Shown piece by piece: positions 1 through 5,293 of a DNA stretch of 6,593 bases. Below the pieces are notes generated by a model. The model made no database searches, was not told the DNA's origin, and saw only the letters and a program-made list of their open reading frames with translations. Made by a program: the position numbers and the translations under genes. The first letter of the stretch is position 1, and each line of letters starts with the position of its first letter. This stretch comes from Candidatus Vogelbacteria bacterium CG22_combo_CG10-13_8_21_14_all_37_9 (GTDB taxonomy: Bacteria > Patescibacteriota > Minisyncoccia > Phycocordibacterales > XYD1-FULL-46-19), in assembly GCA_002772495.1 (NCBI GenBank), contig PCSX01000032.1, positions 1 to 6,593 of the forward strand, written 5' to 3'.

Positions 1-92
1 CATACCTATTCTAACAAAACAACCATGGTGTTTGGCGTGCCTAATACCTCATCGGCTCTGCCGTGAGGATAGGACACGCAACTTGTTTTATT
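1..92. repeat. Hairpin repeat, copy 1 (left end cut by window)
   Basis: These 92 bases match 1385-1474 exactly apart from one extra TG at about 33-34. The unit is a long imperfect palindrome. An outer A/T-rich stem (about 13-22 with the final TTGTTTTATT) encloses a G+C-rich stem built on GCGTG/CACGC, CCTCA/TGAGG and CGGC/GCCG with a TCT loop. The TG insertion only adds a bulge at the base of the inner stem. The true left boundary lies outside the window. Both ends are T-rich in the outward direction, so it could act as a bidirectional terminator, but a dispersed mobile or structured-RNA repeat is equally possible. Confidence 0.85.
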
Positions 93-93
93 A

Positions 94-102
94 TGATATA
101 AT
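94..102 (+). promoter_or_regulatory. Extended -10 promoter for the 63-codon gene
   Basis: TGATATAAT is a perfect extended -10 (TG-N-TATAAT), starting two bases after the repeat ends. No good -35 is visible, as is usual for extended -10 promoters. Transcription would start near 109 and leave a leader of about 47 nt. Confidence 0.6.
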
Positions 103-155
103 GAAAGGTAGAAATTGTCATTTTGTAATGGAACAGTAAAAAAGAGGTGCCGGTG

Positions 156-347
156 ATGAACAAAAGAGTGACTAAAGGAGACATCAGGATTTACCTGATG
201 ATGTGGAAGGGTGCTATTATGACCGTCTGTGTCGCGAGTCTGGTTGGCATCATCCTTGGTCCAGTCTATCTTTTGATCATTTTTCCGTTGAAGAAAATGA
301 TCAGAAGGTATTCGATCGATTTTTCGGATTTGCTCAAAGGTCTTTGA
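156..347 (+). CDS. Small single-pass membrane protein, unknown function (63 aa)
   Basis: I do not recognise this protein. From the ATG at 156 it is 63 residues: a basic N-terminus (MNKRVTKGDIR), one hydrophobic segment at about residues 20-43, then a positively charged tail (KKMIRR) and a short amphipathic end. This suggests a single-pass inner-membrane peptide. The start is chosen because AAAGAGG (141-147) lies 8 nt before this ATG; a GTG at 147 in the same frame overlaps that Shine-Dalgarno and is unlikely. It is the only gene in the window with a convincing Shine-Dalgarno. It forms an isolated unit with the promoter at 94-102 and the terminator at 377-414. That complete cassette supports expression, but a small regulatory RNA with a chance reading frame cannot be excluded. 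Confidence 0.5.
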   Translation: MNKRVTKGDIRIYLMMWKGAIMTVCVASLVGIILGPVYLLIIFPLKKMIRRYSIDFSDLLKGL

Positions 348-376
348 TGACTTTTAGGCAAGAAGATTGTTTGTTA

Positions 377-414
377 GCTCTCTACCGCAAGGAGGAGGGC
401 TTTTTCTTTTTTTT
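377..414 (+). terminator. Intrinsic terminator after the 63-codon gene
   Basis: GCTCTCT (377-383) pairs with GGAGGGC (394-400), with wobbles. An A-A mismatch follows, then CC/GG closing a GCAA tetraloop (387-390). The stem is followed directly by TTTTTCTTTTTTTT. Stem, GNRA-type loop and U-tract are all canonical. Confidence 0.85.
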
Positions 415-421
415 AAATTAA

Positions 422-450
422 TTTACCTTTCACTTTTCATCTGCTAAAAT
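422..450 (+). promoter_or_regulatory. Promoter of the coiled-coil/TM gene, leaderless type
   Basis: TGCTAAAAT (442-450) is an extended -10. TTTACC (422-427) is a fair -35 at 17-nt spacing. The -10 ends 8 nt before the ATG at 459, so transcription should start at or within a base or two of the start codon. Confidence 0.55.
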
Positions 451-458
451 TAGAGGAT

Positions 459-701
459 ATGGATAATTACAATTTAGATCAAGTATTGAAAGAACTTAAA
501 GAATTAAGTAAAGAAAATAATAAATTACTTCATGATCTTCATCGGAATTTATGGTGGGGACGGTTTTTCGGTTTTATTCGCTGGGCGGTGATTATCGGGT
601 CGGCTGTTGGTTTTTACTACTATTTTCAACCAGTTTTGGATGGTTTAATTGGTTCTTATCAGACGATTATCGAAGGGGTCAATAATTTATCGAATTTTTA
701 G
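459..701 (+). CDS. Coiled-coil plus transmembrane small protein (80 aa)
   Basis: Residues about 6-30 are a charged, leucine-spaced helix (LDQVLKELKELSKENNKLL) typical of a short coiled coil. Residues 31-41 are rich in W, F, R and G (LWWGRFFGFIR), an interfacial segment. Residues about 42-60 form one transmembrane helix, followed by a short C-terminal stretch. Small proteins with this layout are common and uncharacterised in Candidate Phyla Radiation genomes; I know no assigned function. The AGAGG before the ATG is only 2 nt away, too close for a normal Shine-Dalgarno, while the promoter spacing suggests a leaderless message. The gene faces the HNH nuclease gene, with 15 nt between the two stops. 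It could oligomerise through the helix at the membrane; that is inference. Confidence 0.75.
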   Translation: MDNYNLDQVLKELKELSKENNKLLHDLHRNLWWGRFFGFIRWAVIIGSAVGFYYYFQPVLDGLIGSYQTIIEGVNNLSNF

Positions 702-716
702 CTTGGAATACTAGTT

Positions 717-1091
717 TTAAAATTCTAAATTTCTACCTTTATAAGCCTCAGCTTCTTTAATGAAATTTTTACCGATTTTTGTGCTGTGAACAATGGAGTG
801 GCAATTAGAACACAAGAGAATACATTTTTTTAGCTCAATCTTAATAAAATCCCACTTTTTATTAGCCACATTGCCAATAATAAAATCTTTTTCTTCTGGT
901 TTGAGGTGATGAAATTGAAAGGCCGATTGATCTCCTTTCCAATTACAATGTTGGCATTTTCCCCCTAAGAATTTAATCGCAGCAGCTTTGGCACGGTATC
1001 TTCTGATTTTAGTATTACATGAGCCACAACGAGCTCGACCTTTTTTATGATAGTATTTAAATTCCTTATGACACAATCGACAAGTGATCAT
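717..1091 (-). CDS. Free-standing HNH endonuclease with N-terminal zinc finger (124 aa)
   Basis: Predicted metal-dependent DNA endonuclease. From the ATG at 1091, residues C4-x2-C7 and C22-x2-C25 form an N-terminal zinc-binding pair. Residues 46-102 carry the HNH core: C46-x2-C49, FHH at 60-62, then C90, LLC94-SN-C97-H98 and H102. FHHLxPxxKdF followed by LLCxNCHxxxH is typical of small stand-alone HNH nucleases found in phages, plasmids and metagenomic bacteria. The frame is open back to 1166, but the upstream stretch lacks the family pattern and contains a -10 box (1099-1104) exactly 7 nt before 1091, so the shorter start is preferred. No methylase, Cas or terminase partner is nearby. It could be a selfish homing-type gene; its target is unknown. 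Confidence 0.85.
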   Translation of the reverse strand: MITCRLCHKEFKYYHKKGRARCGSCNTKIRRYRAKAAAIKFLGGKCQHCNWKGDQSAFQFHHLKPEEKDFIIGNVANKKWDFIKIELKKCILLCSNCHSIVHSTKIGKNFIKEAEAYKGRNLEF

Positions 1092-1098
1092 ATCATTT

Positions 1099-1107
1099 AG
1101 TATAGCA
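1099..1107 (-). promoter_or_regulatory. Extended -10 of the HNH gene, leaderless type
   Basis: On the minus strand this reads TGCTATACT, an extended -10. Its last base is 7 nt before the ATG at 1091, so the message should start at or next to the start codon. No strong -35 is visible at 16-18 nt. Confidence 0.55.
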
Positions 1108-1137
1108 TTATAGGTTCTATTAGAAAATTTTAAAATG

Positions 1138-1166
1138 TTGAAAAATGACCTACTTTTTGTTATCAT
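1138..1166 (+). promoter_or_regulatory. tRNA-Phe promoter
   Basis: TTGAAA (1138-1143) and TATCAT (1161-1166) are separated by 17 nt, each one or two bases from the sigma-70 consensus. Transcription should start near 1173, about 11 nt before the mature tRNA. The promoter is divergent from that of the HNH gene. Confidence 0.7.
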
Positions 1167-1183
1167 ACGATAGTTATTTAATT

Positions 1184-1256
1184 GCCCAGGTAGCTCAGTT
1201 GGTAGAGCATTTCGCTGAAGACGAAGGGGTCGCCAGTTCGAGCCTGGCCCTGGGCA
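1184..1256 (+). tRNA. tRNA-Phe (anticodon GAA)
   Basis: A complete cloverleaf can be folded. The acceptor stem GCCCAGG/CCTGGGC has seven perfect pairs. The D arm is GCTC/GAGC with an AGTTGGTA loop. The anticodon arm TTTCG/CGAAG encloses CTGAAGA, giving anticodon GAA at 1217-1219. The variable loop is GGGTC, and the T arm GCCAG/CTGGC encloses TTCGAGC. Discriminator A1256 is followed by CCCA, so CCA is not encoded exactly and the 3' end must be made by processing and CCA addition. The tRNA 3' end overlaps the left 22-nt inverted repeat and the left copy of an 11-nt direct repeat, so it may be the edge of an inserted unit. Confidence 0.97.
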
Positions 1257-1260
1257 CCCA
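1250..1260 (+). repeat. 11-nt direct repeat at the tRNA 3' end, left copy
   Basis: CTGGGCACCCA here recurs at 1770-1780. The left copy covers the last six bases of the tRNA-Phe acceptor strand, the discriminator and four bases beyond. The two copies bracket the hairpin cluster and the GIY-YIG gene like short attachment or target-site duplications. The motif is itself nearly palindromic, which weakens that reading. Confidence 0.5.
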
Positions 1261-1275
1261 CACCTATATTTTTAT
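1254..1275 (+). repeat. 22-nt inverted repeat, left arm
   Basis: These 22 bases, starting GCACCCACACC and ending in ATTTTTAT, are the exact reverse complement of 1749-1770. The arm starts in the last bases of tRNA-Phe. The two arms enclose the hairpin cluster, repeat copy 2 and the GIY-YIG gene, about 517 nt in all. Confidence 0.85.
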
Positions 1276-1285
1276 TAGAGTGCGA

Positions 1286-1354
1286 TGTTTGAATACCTCG
1301 GGGCTTCGAATCAGTAGATTCGTGGCTTGGCCATAAATCCGAGGTATTCAAACA
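1286..1354. repeat. Nested hairpin (16-bp stem with inner hairpin)
   Basis: TGTTTGAATACCTCGG (1286-1301) is perfectly complementary to 1339-1354. Inside, CGAATC/GATTCG (1307-1322) forms a second stem around an AGTA loop. No U-tract follows, so it is not an ordinary terminator. It lies between tRNA-Phe and the other hairpins and could be part of the same repeated unit as copy 2; this cannot be tested here because copy 1 is cut by the window edge. Confidence 0.75.
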
Positions 1355-1367
1355 CGCGATGTGTTTT

Positions 1368-1389
1368 GTATGGCCCCGGTGGGCCATAC
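1368..1389. repeat. 9-bp perfect hairpin overlapping the repeat edge
   Basis: GTATGGCCC (1368-1376) pairs perfectly with GGGCCATAC (1381-1389) around a CGGT loop. The right arm contains the CATAC that begins the repeat shared with base 1, so copy 1 probably also continues leftward into a similar hairpin outside the window. Confidence 0.75.
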
Positions 1390-1474
1390 CTATTCTAACA
1401 AAACAACCATGGTGTTGCGTGCCTAATACCTCATCGGCTCTGCCGTGAGGATAGGACACGCAACTTGTTTTATT
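1385..1474. repeat. Hairpin repeat, copy 2
   Basis: This 90-nt unit equals 1-92 except for one TG. The fold is clear: AACAAAACAA (1397-1406) pairs with TTGTTTTATT (1465-1474) with one mismatch. GTTGCGTG (1414-1421) pairs perfectly with CACGCAAC (1457-1464). CCTA, CCTCA and CGGC then pair in turn up to a three-base loop at 1439-1441. Its last five bases supply the stop codon and the start of the last sense codon of the GIY-YIG gene, so the gene end lies in repeat DNA. It may also act as a bidirectional terminator. Confidence 0.88.
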
Positions 1475-1724
1475 GCAGACTATCTGTGATACGGCTTTTT
1501 AATTGAGCTAGAGCTCGGCCGTCTTTCTTGAGAGCAAATTCTCTTTTTCTAGCGTCAGCCTTTTTTATAAAAGCCTCGTAATATCGTAGTTCGAAAGGAC
1601 GGCGAGTTTTAGTCGATGGAACCAGTCCATTGTTATGATCAGATAGTCTGCGTCGTAAATCATTAGTGGAACCAAAATATAACTTATTGTCTTTTAAACT
1701 TTTTAAGAAGTAGACATAAAACAT
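1470..1724 (-). CDS. Small GIY-YIG nuclease domain protein (84 aa)
   Basis: Single-domain GIY-YIG endonuclease of the UvrC-N-terminus/YhbQ-like class. From the ATG at 1724 the domain fills the protein. YVYFLKS (residues 3-9) is the GIY strand, LYFGST (15-20) the YIG strand, and RRRLSDHN (24-31) carries the conserved arginine and histidine. STKTRRPFEL (37-46) is the usual connector, and REFALKK (61-67) contains the likely catalytic E62. The frame is open to 1781, but the upstream residues come from the inverted repeat and a -10 box sits 6 nt before 1724, so 1724 is chosen. The stop codon lies inside hairpin repeat copy 2. Such small nucleases are often annotated as excinuclease subunit C domains; no uvrA or uvrB is present here. 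The substrate is unknown; a selfish or repair role is possible. Confidence 0.88.
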   Translation of the reverse strand: MFYVYFLKSLKDNKLYFGSTNDLRRRLSDHNNGLVPSTKTRRPFELRYYEAFIKKADARKREFALKKDGRALAQLKSRITDSLQ

Positions 1725-1730
1725 ATCTGA

Positions 1731-1736
1731 ATTATA
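1731..1736 (-). promoter_or_regulatory. -10 box of the GIY-YIG gene, leaderless type
   Basis: On the minus strand this is a consensus TATAAT, 6 nt before the ATG at 1724, which predicts transcription from the start codon itself. The -35 position falls in the right inverted-repeat arm (1749-1770) and shows no good match. Confidence 0.55.
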
Positions 1737-1748
1737 TGATTTACGGCT

Positions 1749-1770
1749 ATAAAAATATAGGTGTGGGTGC
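1749..1770 (-). repeat. 22-nt inverted repeat, right arm
   Basis: Exact reverse complement of 1254-1275. It lies just upstream of the GIY-YIG start, so the nuclease gene begins directly inside the arm. The adjoining GGGTGC-TGG-GCACCC (1765-1779) forms a small hairpin that joins this arm to the right 11-nt direct repeat. Confidence 0.85.
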
Positions 1771-1780
1771 TGGGCACCCA
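1770..1780 (+). repeat. 11-nt direct repeat, right copy
   Basis: CTGGGCACCCA is identical to 1250-1260 at the tRNA-Phe 3' end and lies immediately outside the right inverted-repeat arm. Confidence 0.5.
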
Positions 1781-1789
1781 TATGTGGCC

Positions 1790-1825
1790 AACGAAAAACC
1801 GATACTTTTGTATCGGTTTTTCGTT
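1790..1825. terminator. Bidirectional intrinsic terminator
   Basis: AACGAAAAACCGATAC (1790-1805) pairs perfectly over 16 bp with 1810-1825 around a four-base loop. The CCGATAC/GTATCGG core is followed by TTTTT on either strand, so it can stop transcription both ways. It begins 14 nt after the hsp20 stop and closes the minus-strand operon; it would also stop readthrough from the tRNA side. Confidence 0.88.
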
Positions 1826-1839
1826 ATTTTGTGAGTAAT

Positions 1840-2322
1840 TTAAATCGTGCGGATTTTAACTTTTTGGACTCGGTCTTTATCGATACGAGGCAGTTTAATA
1901 GTCAGCAAACCGTGTTTTTCAAAAGCTTCGGCATTGTCCGGTTCGACTTCACTCGGTAGTTCAACCGTGCGAGCAAAAGAACCCCAATATAATTCGCGCT
2001 TAACATAATTATCGGAGCTAAATTCAGTTTGATTTTCCCTTCGGCCTTCGATGGTGATTGATTGGCGAGAAATATTGATATTAATATTTTCTGGTTTGAC
2101 CCCAGCAATCATAGCTTGGACCACGACTTCATCAGGGGTTTGGTACACATCGATGGCTAGTTCGCCCGTCTCTTCAACCTCTTCATCATCAGACACCCAA
2201 TCATCATCACTGACCCGAGCTTGTTTGATCGGTTTCTCATCATCAAAAACATCGTCATCGGTGACAGAGATACTACCGGTGATTCTTTCAAAAAAAGAAC
2301 GTTTGTCTTTACTGTTGAACAT
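1840..2322 (-). CDS. hsp20: Small heat shock protein, Hsp20/alpha-crystallin family (160 aa)
   Basis: ATP-independent holdase that binds unfolding proteins in the cytoplasm and usually forms oligomers. Residues 1-20 are a short basic/aromatic start (FNSKDKRSFFERITG). Residues 21-53 are unusually acidic (DDDVFDDE, SDDDWVSDDEEVEE). The alpha-crystallin domain covers about 55-147: AIDVYQTPDEVVVQAMIAGV, the ELYWGSFARTVELP strand (110-123), and the hallmark GLLTIKLPR (138-146). The C-terminal tail ends VKIRTI; VKI resembles the I/V-x-I motif used for oligomer contacts. The ATG is 8 nt after the prsW-like stop, with no Shine-Dalgarno and no CIRCE element. An A/T-rich TTTAAT 7 nt before the ATG is a weak -10 candidate, so it is mainly the last gene of the valS operon, ended by the terminator at 1790-1825. 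Confidence 0.95.
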   Translation of the reverse strand: MFNSKDKRSFFERITGSISVTDDDVFDDEKPIKQARVSDDDWVSDDEEVEETGELAIDVYQTPDEVVVQAMIAGVKPENININISRQSITIEGRRENQTEFSSDNYVKRELYWGSFARTVELPSEVEPDNAEAFEKHGLLTIKLPRIDKDRVQKVKIRTI

Positions 2323-2330
2323 AAAAATAA

Positions 2331-3071
2331 TTAAATTAACTTATTTAGTTTAGGTTTGATTCTTTTAACGCATTCAAACAAAAATAATAAAATCATCGCG
2401 ACGATCCACAAACTTAGGAAAACGGAAAACATCATTTGACCGTCATTGATTATTATAAGGAAATTAAACAAGCCATGCAAGGTGATAGCGAGGATTAAAC
2501 CACTAATGACCGCTAAAATTTTAATTGAGCGTCGCTGATAAAAAGCTAAAGCCCAGAAAGCTCCAATCAAACCAGAAGAAACGGCATGTAAAACAGAGGC
2601 ACCAAGGAAACGTAAACCACCGGTGAAGAGAAAGATAGAAGCTGGTTCTCCGGTTGTAATCGTATTGAGTAAAAATAAAACATTTTCCATACTGGCAAAG
2701 CCGAGGGCAATGGTCATAATATAGACTAGAGCATCGATTGGTTCATCGAAGTAGCGATTGCGGTAAATAATTGCTACCATGGCTAAAAATTTTAGACCTT
2801 CTTCAACTAGGGCTAAATAAAAGAAAGGTCCGGAATTAGTAAAGAAATCACTTAATTGACCAGTTAAAGAGGGGGTAACAAATAGACCTTCAAGGAAATA
2901 AGCTAGAAAAACAATAATAGCCCCTAGGACAAAAGATTCCAGTAACAGACCCTTAGGTTCAGGTTTGGCTTTGTCTTCTCGCAACCAAAATAGCAACCAA
3001 ATTATGACCGGTAAAATACCACCAACTAAGGCATAAAAAAATAGAGTAAAAGTGAGATTGACACTAGTCAT
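2331..3071 (-). CDS. PrsW-family intramembrane metalloprotease (246 aa)
   Basis: Polytopic membrane protein with the PrsW/CAAX-like protease signature. From the ATG at 3071 the motifs are E90-E91-x2-K94 (ALVEEGLKF), F125-x3-E129 (GFASMEN), H162 (LHAVSSG) and H199-x3-N203 (HGLFN), the expected metal and active-site positions. About seven or eight hydrophobic helices span the chain, with a cytoplasmic-type charged loop at 31-40 (REDKAKPEPK). In Bacillus, PrsW cleaves an anti-sigma factor; no such substrate is visible here, so the target is unknown. The start at 3071 forms a TAATG overlap with the valS stop, suggesting translational coupling. An in-frame ATG at 3089 would add six residues and is less likely. 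The tail (RIKPKLNKLI) is basic. Confidence 0.88.
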   Translation of the reverse strand: MTSVNLTFTLFFYALVGGILPVIIWLLFWLREDKAKPEPKGLLLESFVLGAIIVFLAYFLEGLFVTPSLTGQLSDFFTNSGPFFYLALVEEGLKFLAMVAIIYRNRYFDEPIDALVYIMTIALGFASMENVLFLLNTITTGEPASIFLFTGGLRFLGASVLHAVSSGLIGAFWALAFYQRRSIKILAVISGLILAITLHGLFNFLIIINDGQMMFSVFLSLWIVAMILLFLFECVKRIKPKLNKLI

Positions 3072-5287
3072 TATTGTGGATTGGGCCAAGCGCTAATCAT
3101 TAATAAAGAGTCTGATTCAAATTGACTAATTTGCCAGATTTCTTCGGTGACAAAAGGCATAAAAGGATGAAGCAGTTTAAGCGACTGAGCTAAAATTGTT
3201 TGCAGACTAAAAGCTCGTTTTTTAGCTGTTTCGTCATTGCGAGCTAAAATTGTCTTACTGTCTTCAATAATTTGGTCAGCTAAGCGATGCCAAAGATAAT
3301 GATAAATTTTCTCACCGGCCAAATAAAATCGGAAGTTATCTAAATCAGCAGTAACTTCTTTGGCTAAAGAATTAAATTCGGTCATCAATTCAATATCTAA
3401 TTCTTGATCGGAATTAATTGAAAAATTATATGATTTAGTATTGTCTAAAATAAAACGACTAATGTTCCAAATTTTATTGGCAAAATTTTTGTAACCGCGG
3501 ATTTTACTTTCATCTAGAGCGAGAGCGGTACCAGGGGTATTACCGATAATTAGAGCCATTCGAAGAGCATCGGTGCCATATTTAGTCCCGAGTTCAATTG
3601 GACTAATGACGTTACCTTTACTTTTACTCATTTTTTGATTTTTAGCATCGCGTACCATACCGTGAAAATAAACCGTTTTAAAAGGCACTTGGCCGGTTCG
3701 ATAGAGTCCCAACATAATCATTCGAGCCACCCAGAAAAAAATTAAATCCGAACCAGTTTCCATGACCGAGGTGGGATAAAAAGTTCTATAATCTTCACCG
3801 TCTGGATAAGCTAAGGTGGCAAAGGGCCATTGACCAGAAGAAAACCAAGTATCAAAAGTGTCGGGATCGGCGATTAAAGCAGTCTGACAATGAGGACAAG
3901 TAGCGTTTGCCTTTTGATCTAAATCAACTAATCCATAATCACAAGTCGGACAAATTTTAGCTGGAATGGGAATACCCCAGGCAATTTGACGAGAAATATT
4001 CCAATCTCGAATATCATTGAGCCAATTGAAGTAAACCTTTTCTTGCCAGTCGGGGATAATTTTAATTTCACCATTTTTGACGGCTTCAATAGCCGGTTTG
4101 GCCAGAGTCTCCATCTTGATAAACCACTGAGGCATAATTCGTGGTTCTAAGATTCGGTTGCATTTATAACATTTAATAACAGCGTGTTCGTAAGCCTCTT
4201 CTTTGATCAAGAGACCGAGGGTTTTTAAATCAGCCACTACTTGTTCACGAGCGACAGCCACTTTTAGGCCAGCGTATTTGCCAGTTTTAGTATTTAGTTT
4301 GCCATTATGATCGATAACTTCGACACTGTCTAAATTGTGACGTTTAGCAATTTCGTAATCGTTAGCATCATGAGCGGGAGTAATTTTTAAGGCGCCAGTG
4401 CCGAAATCTTTTTCTACTACTGGATCAGCAATTACTTTTAAATCCATGGTGCCAATCGGGGTTTGAACTTTTAAAGTTTGACCGATATATTCTTGGTAAC
4501 GTTCGTCTTCAGGGTTAACAGCGATAGCCACATCACCAAACATCGTTTCGGGTCGGACGGTGGCGACAATCAAAGGACCGTATTGTAAATAATAAAGTTT
4601 ATCTGTTTGAGTTTCGGCTTCAGTTTCTAAATCAGAGAGGGAAGTCTGGTGTTTGGTACACCAATTCACAATTCGTCGACCGCGATAAACCAAACCATCA
4701 TCGGTTAATTTTTGGAAAGTAGCATAAACAGTTTTAATAATGTCTGGGTCAAGAGTAAATTTTTCCCGAGACCAATCACAAGAAGCACCGAGAGATCGTA
4801 AACCATTTTCAGTATGATTTTGATTCTCTAGGGTAAATTTCATAATCGCGTCATATAATTCTTCGCGAGAAAAATCAAAACGAGATTTACCTTCTTTTTC
4901 TAATTGTTTTTCAAATACCACTTGGGTTTCAAAACCAGCATGATCAGTGCCGGGTAACCATAAAGTTTTAAACCCCTGCATTCGTTTGTAACGAATCATG
5001 ATGTCTTCGAGAGTGATAAAGAGGGCATGACCAGCGTGAAGATGTCCGTTGGCATTGGGTGGGGGCATAATAATAGTAAATGCGGACTGGCGCGGACTTA
5101 ACGCGGACTTACGCTGACCTTCTTCCTCATTTTGTCCGCGTCCAGTCCTCATTTTGTCCGCGTTGATTTTGGGGAGATTGTCGGGATTGAAATAACCGCT
5201 GTTTTCCCACAGTTCATAAATCCGCTTTTCGGTTTCAGTCGAGTCATAGGGCTTAGTTAGTTTGTTTTGGTCTGATGGTTCTGACAT
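3071..5287 (-). CDS. valS: Valyl-tRNA synthetase (738 aa)
   Basis: Charges tRNA-Val with valine and edits threonine. The N-terminal Rossmann half has PPPNANG-HLHAGH (HIGH-type, residues 82-87) and GTDHAGFETQ. The CP1 editing domain has TVRPETMFGD and the editing motif HDAND (306-310). Next come WNISRQIAWGIPIPA, a CxxC...CxxC zinc ribbon (CPTCDYG, CPHCQ), DTWFSSGQWP and KMSKS (552-556). The anticodon-binding helices end at AWPNPQ. At 738 residues it lacks the C-terminal coiled coil of the 951-residue E. coli enzyme, a short form common in reduced genomes. Residues about 43-69 are a repeat-derived insert just before the HIGH strand. The start at 5287 follows a -35/-10 pair ending 6 nt upstream, with no Shine-Dalgarno. 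It is the first gene of the valS-prsW-hsp20 operon. Confidence 0.97.
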   Translation of the reverse strand: MSEPSDQNKLTKPYDSTETEKRIYELWENSGYFNPDNLPKINADKMRTGRGQNEEEGQRKSALSPRQSAFTIIMPPPNANGHLHAGHALFITLEDIMIRYKRMQGFKTLWLPGTDHAGFETQVVFEKQLEKEGKSRFDFSREELYDAIMKFTLENQNHTENGLRSLGASCDWSREKFTLDPDIIKTVYATFQKLTDDGLVYRGRRIVNWCTKHQTSLSDLETEAETQTDKLYYLQYGPLIVATVRPETMFGDVAIAVNPEDERYQEYIGQTLKVQTPIGTMDLKVIADPVVEKDFGTGALKITPAHDANDYEIAKRHNLDSVEVIDHNGKLNTKTGKYAGLKVAVAREQVVADLKTLGLLIKEEAYEHAVIKCYKCNRILEPRIMPQWFIKMETLAKPAIEAVKNGEIKIIPDWQEKVYFNWLNDIRDWNISRQIAWGIPIPAKICPTCDYGLVDLDQKANATCPHCQTALIADPDTFDTWFSSGQWPFATLAYPDGEDYRTFYPTSVMETGSDLIFFWVARMIMLGLYRTGQVPFKTVYFHGMVRDAKNQKMSKSKGNVISPIELGTKYGTDALRMALIIGNTPGTALALDESKIRGYKNFANKIWNISRFILDNTKSYNFSINSDQELDIELMTEFNSLAKEVTADLDNFRFYLAGEKIYHYLWHRLADQIIEDSKTILARNDETAKKRAFSLQTILAQSLKLLHPFMPFVTEEIWQISQFESDSLLMISAWPNPQ
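5081..5163 (-). repeat. In-frame repeat insert in valS
   Basis: This stretch encodes about residues 43-69, which lie between YFNPDNLPKIN and FTIIMPPPN, normally joined by a short link. It contains the 18-nt direct repeat TCCTCATTTTGTCCGCGT at 5124-5141 and 5146-5163. It also has three GCGGACT-containing units at 5082-5111. The two halves are inverted relative to each other (GGACTGG-type against CCAGTCC-type arms), so the whole can form a hairpin. The part encoding RKSALSPRQSA matches the insert at 5756-5792 in tsaD. Confidence 0.8.
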
Positions 5288-5293
5288 AGAGCT

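Noticed and set aside
203..421. Plus-strand frame overlapping the 63-codon gene
   Set aside because: It runs through the terminator stem and U-tract (phenylalanine run at its end) and lacks a Shine-Dalgarno, unlike the frame starting at 156.
1145..1336. Plus-strand open frame through the tRNA
   Set aside because: It reads through the tRNA cloverleaf and the nested hairpin; the coding potential comes from the RNA gene.
1178..1459. Open frame on the minus strand across tRNA-Phe and the hairpins (contains QARTGDPF)
   Set aside because: It is the antisense of a tRNA plus repeat DNA, a well-known source of false proteins; it has no start signal and no domain.
1..1474. CRISPR array
   Set aside because: The two repeat copies are 90 nt long, only two in number, and 1.3 kb apart; there are no regular spacers and no cas genes.
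2051..2353. Serine-rich plus-strand frame and a 68-codon minus frame inside hsp20
   Set aside because: Both are shadows of the clear Hsp20 coding frame.
2323..2380. CIRCE or other heat-shock operator before hsp20
   Set aside because: No TTAGCACTC/GAGTGCTAA pair or similar operator is present, and only 8 nt separate hsp20 from the preceding gene.
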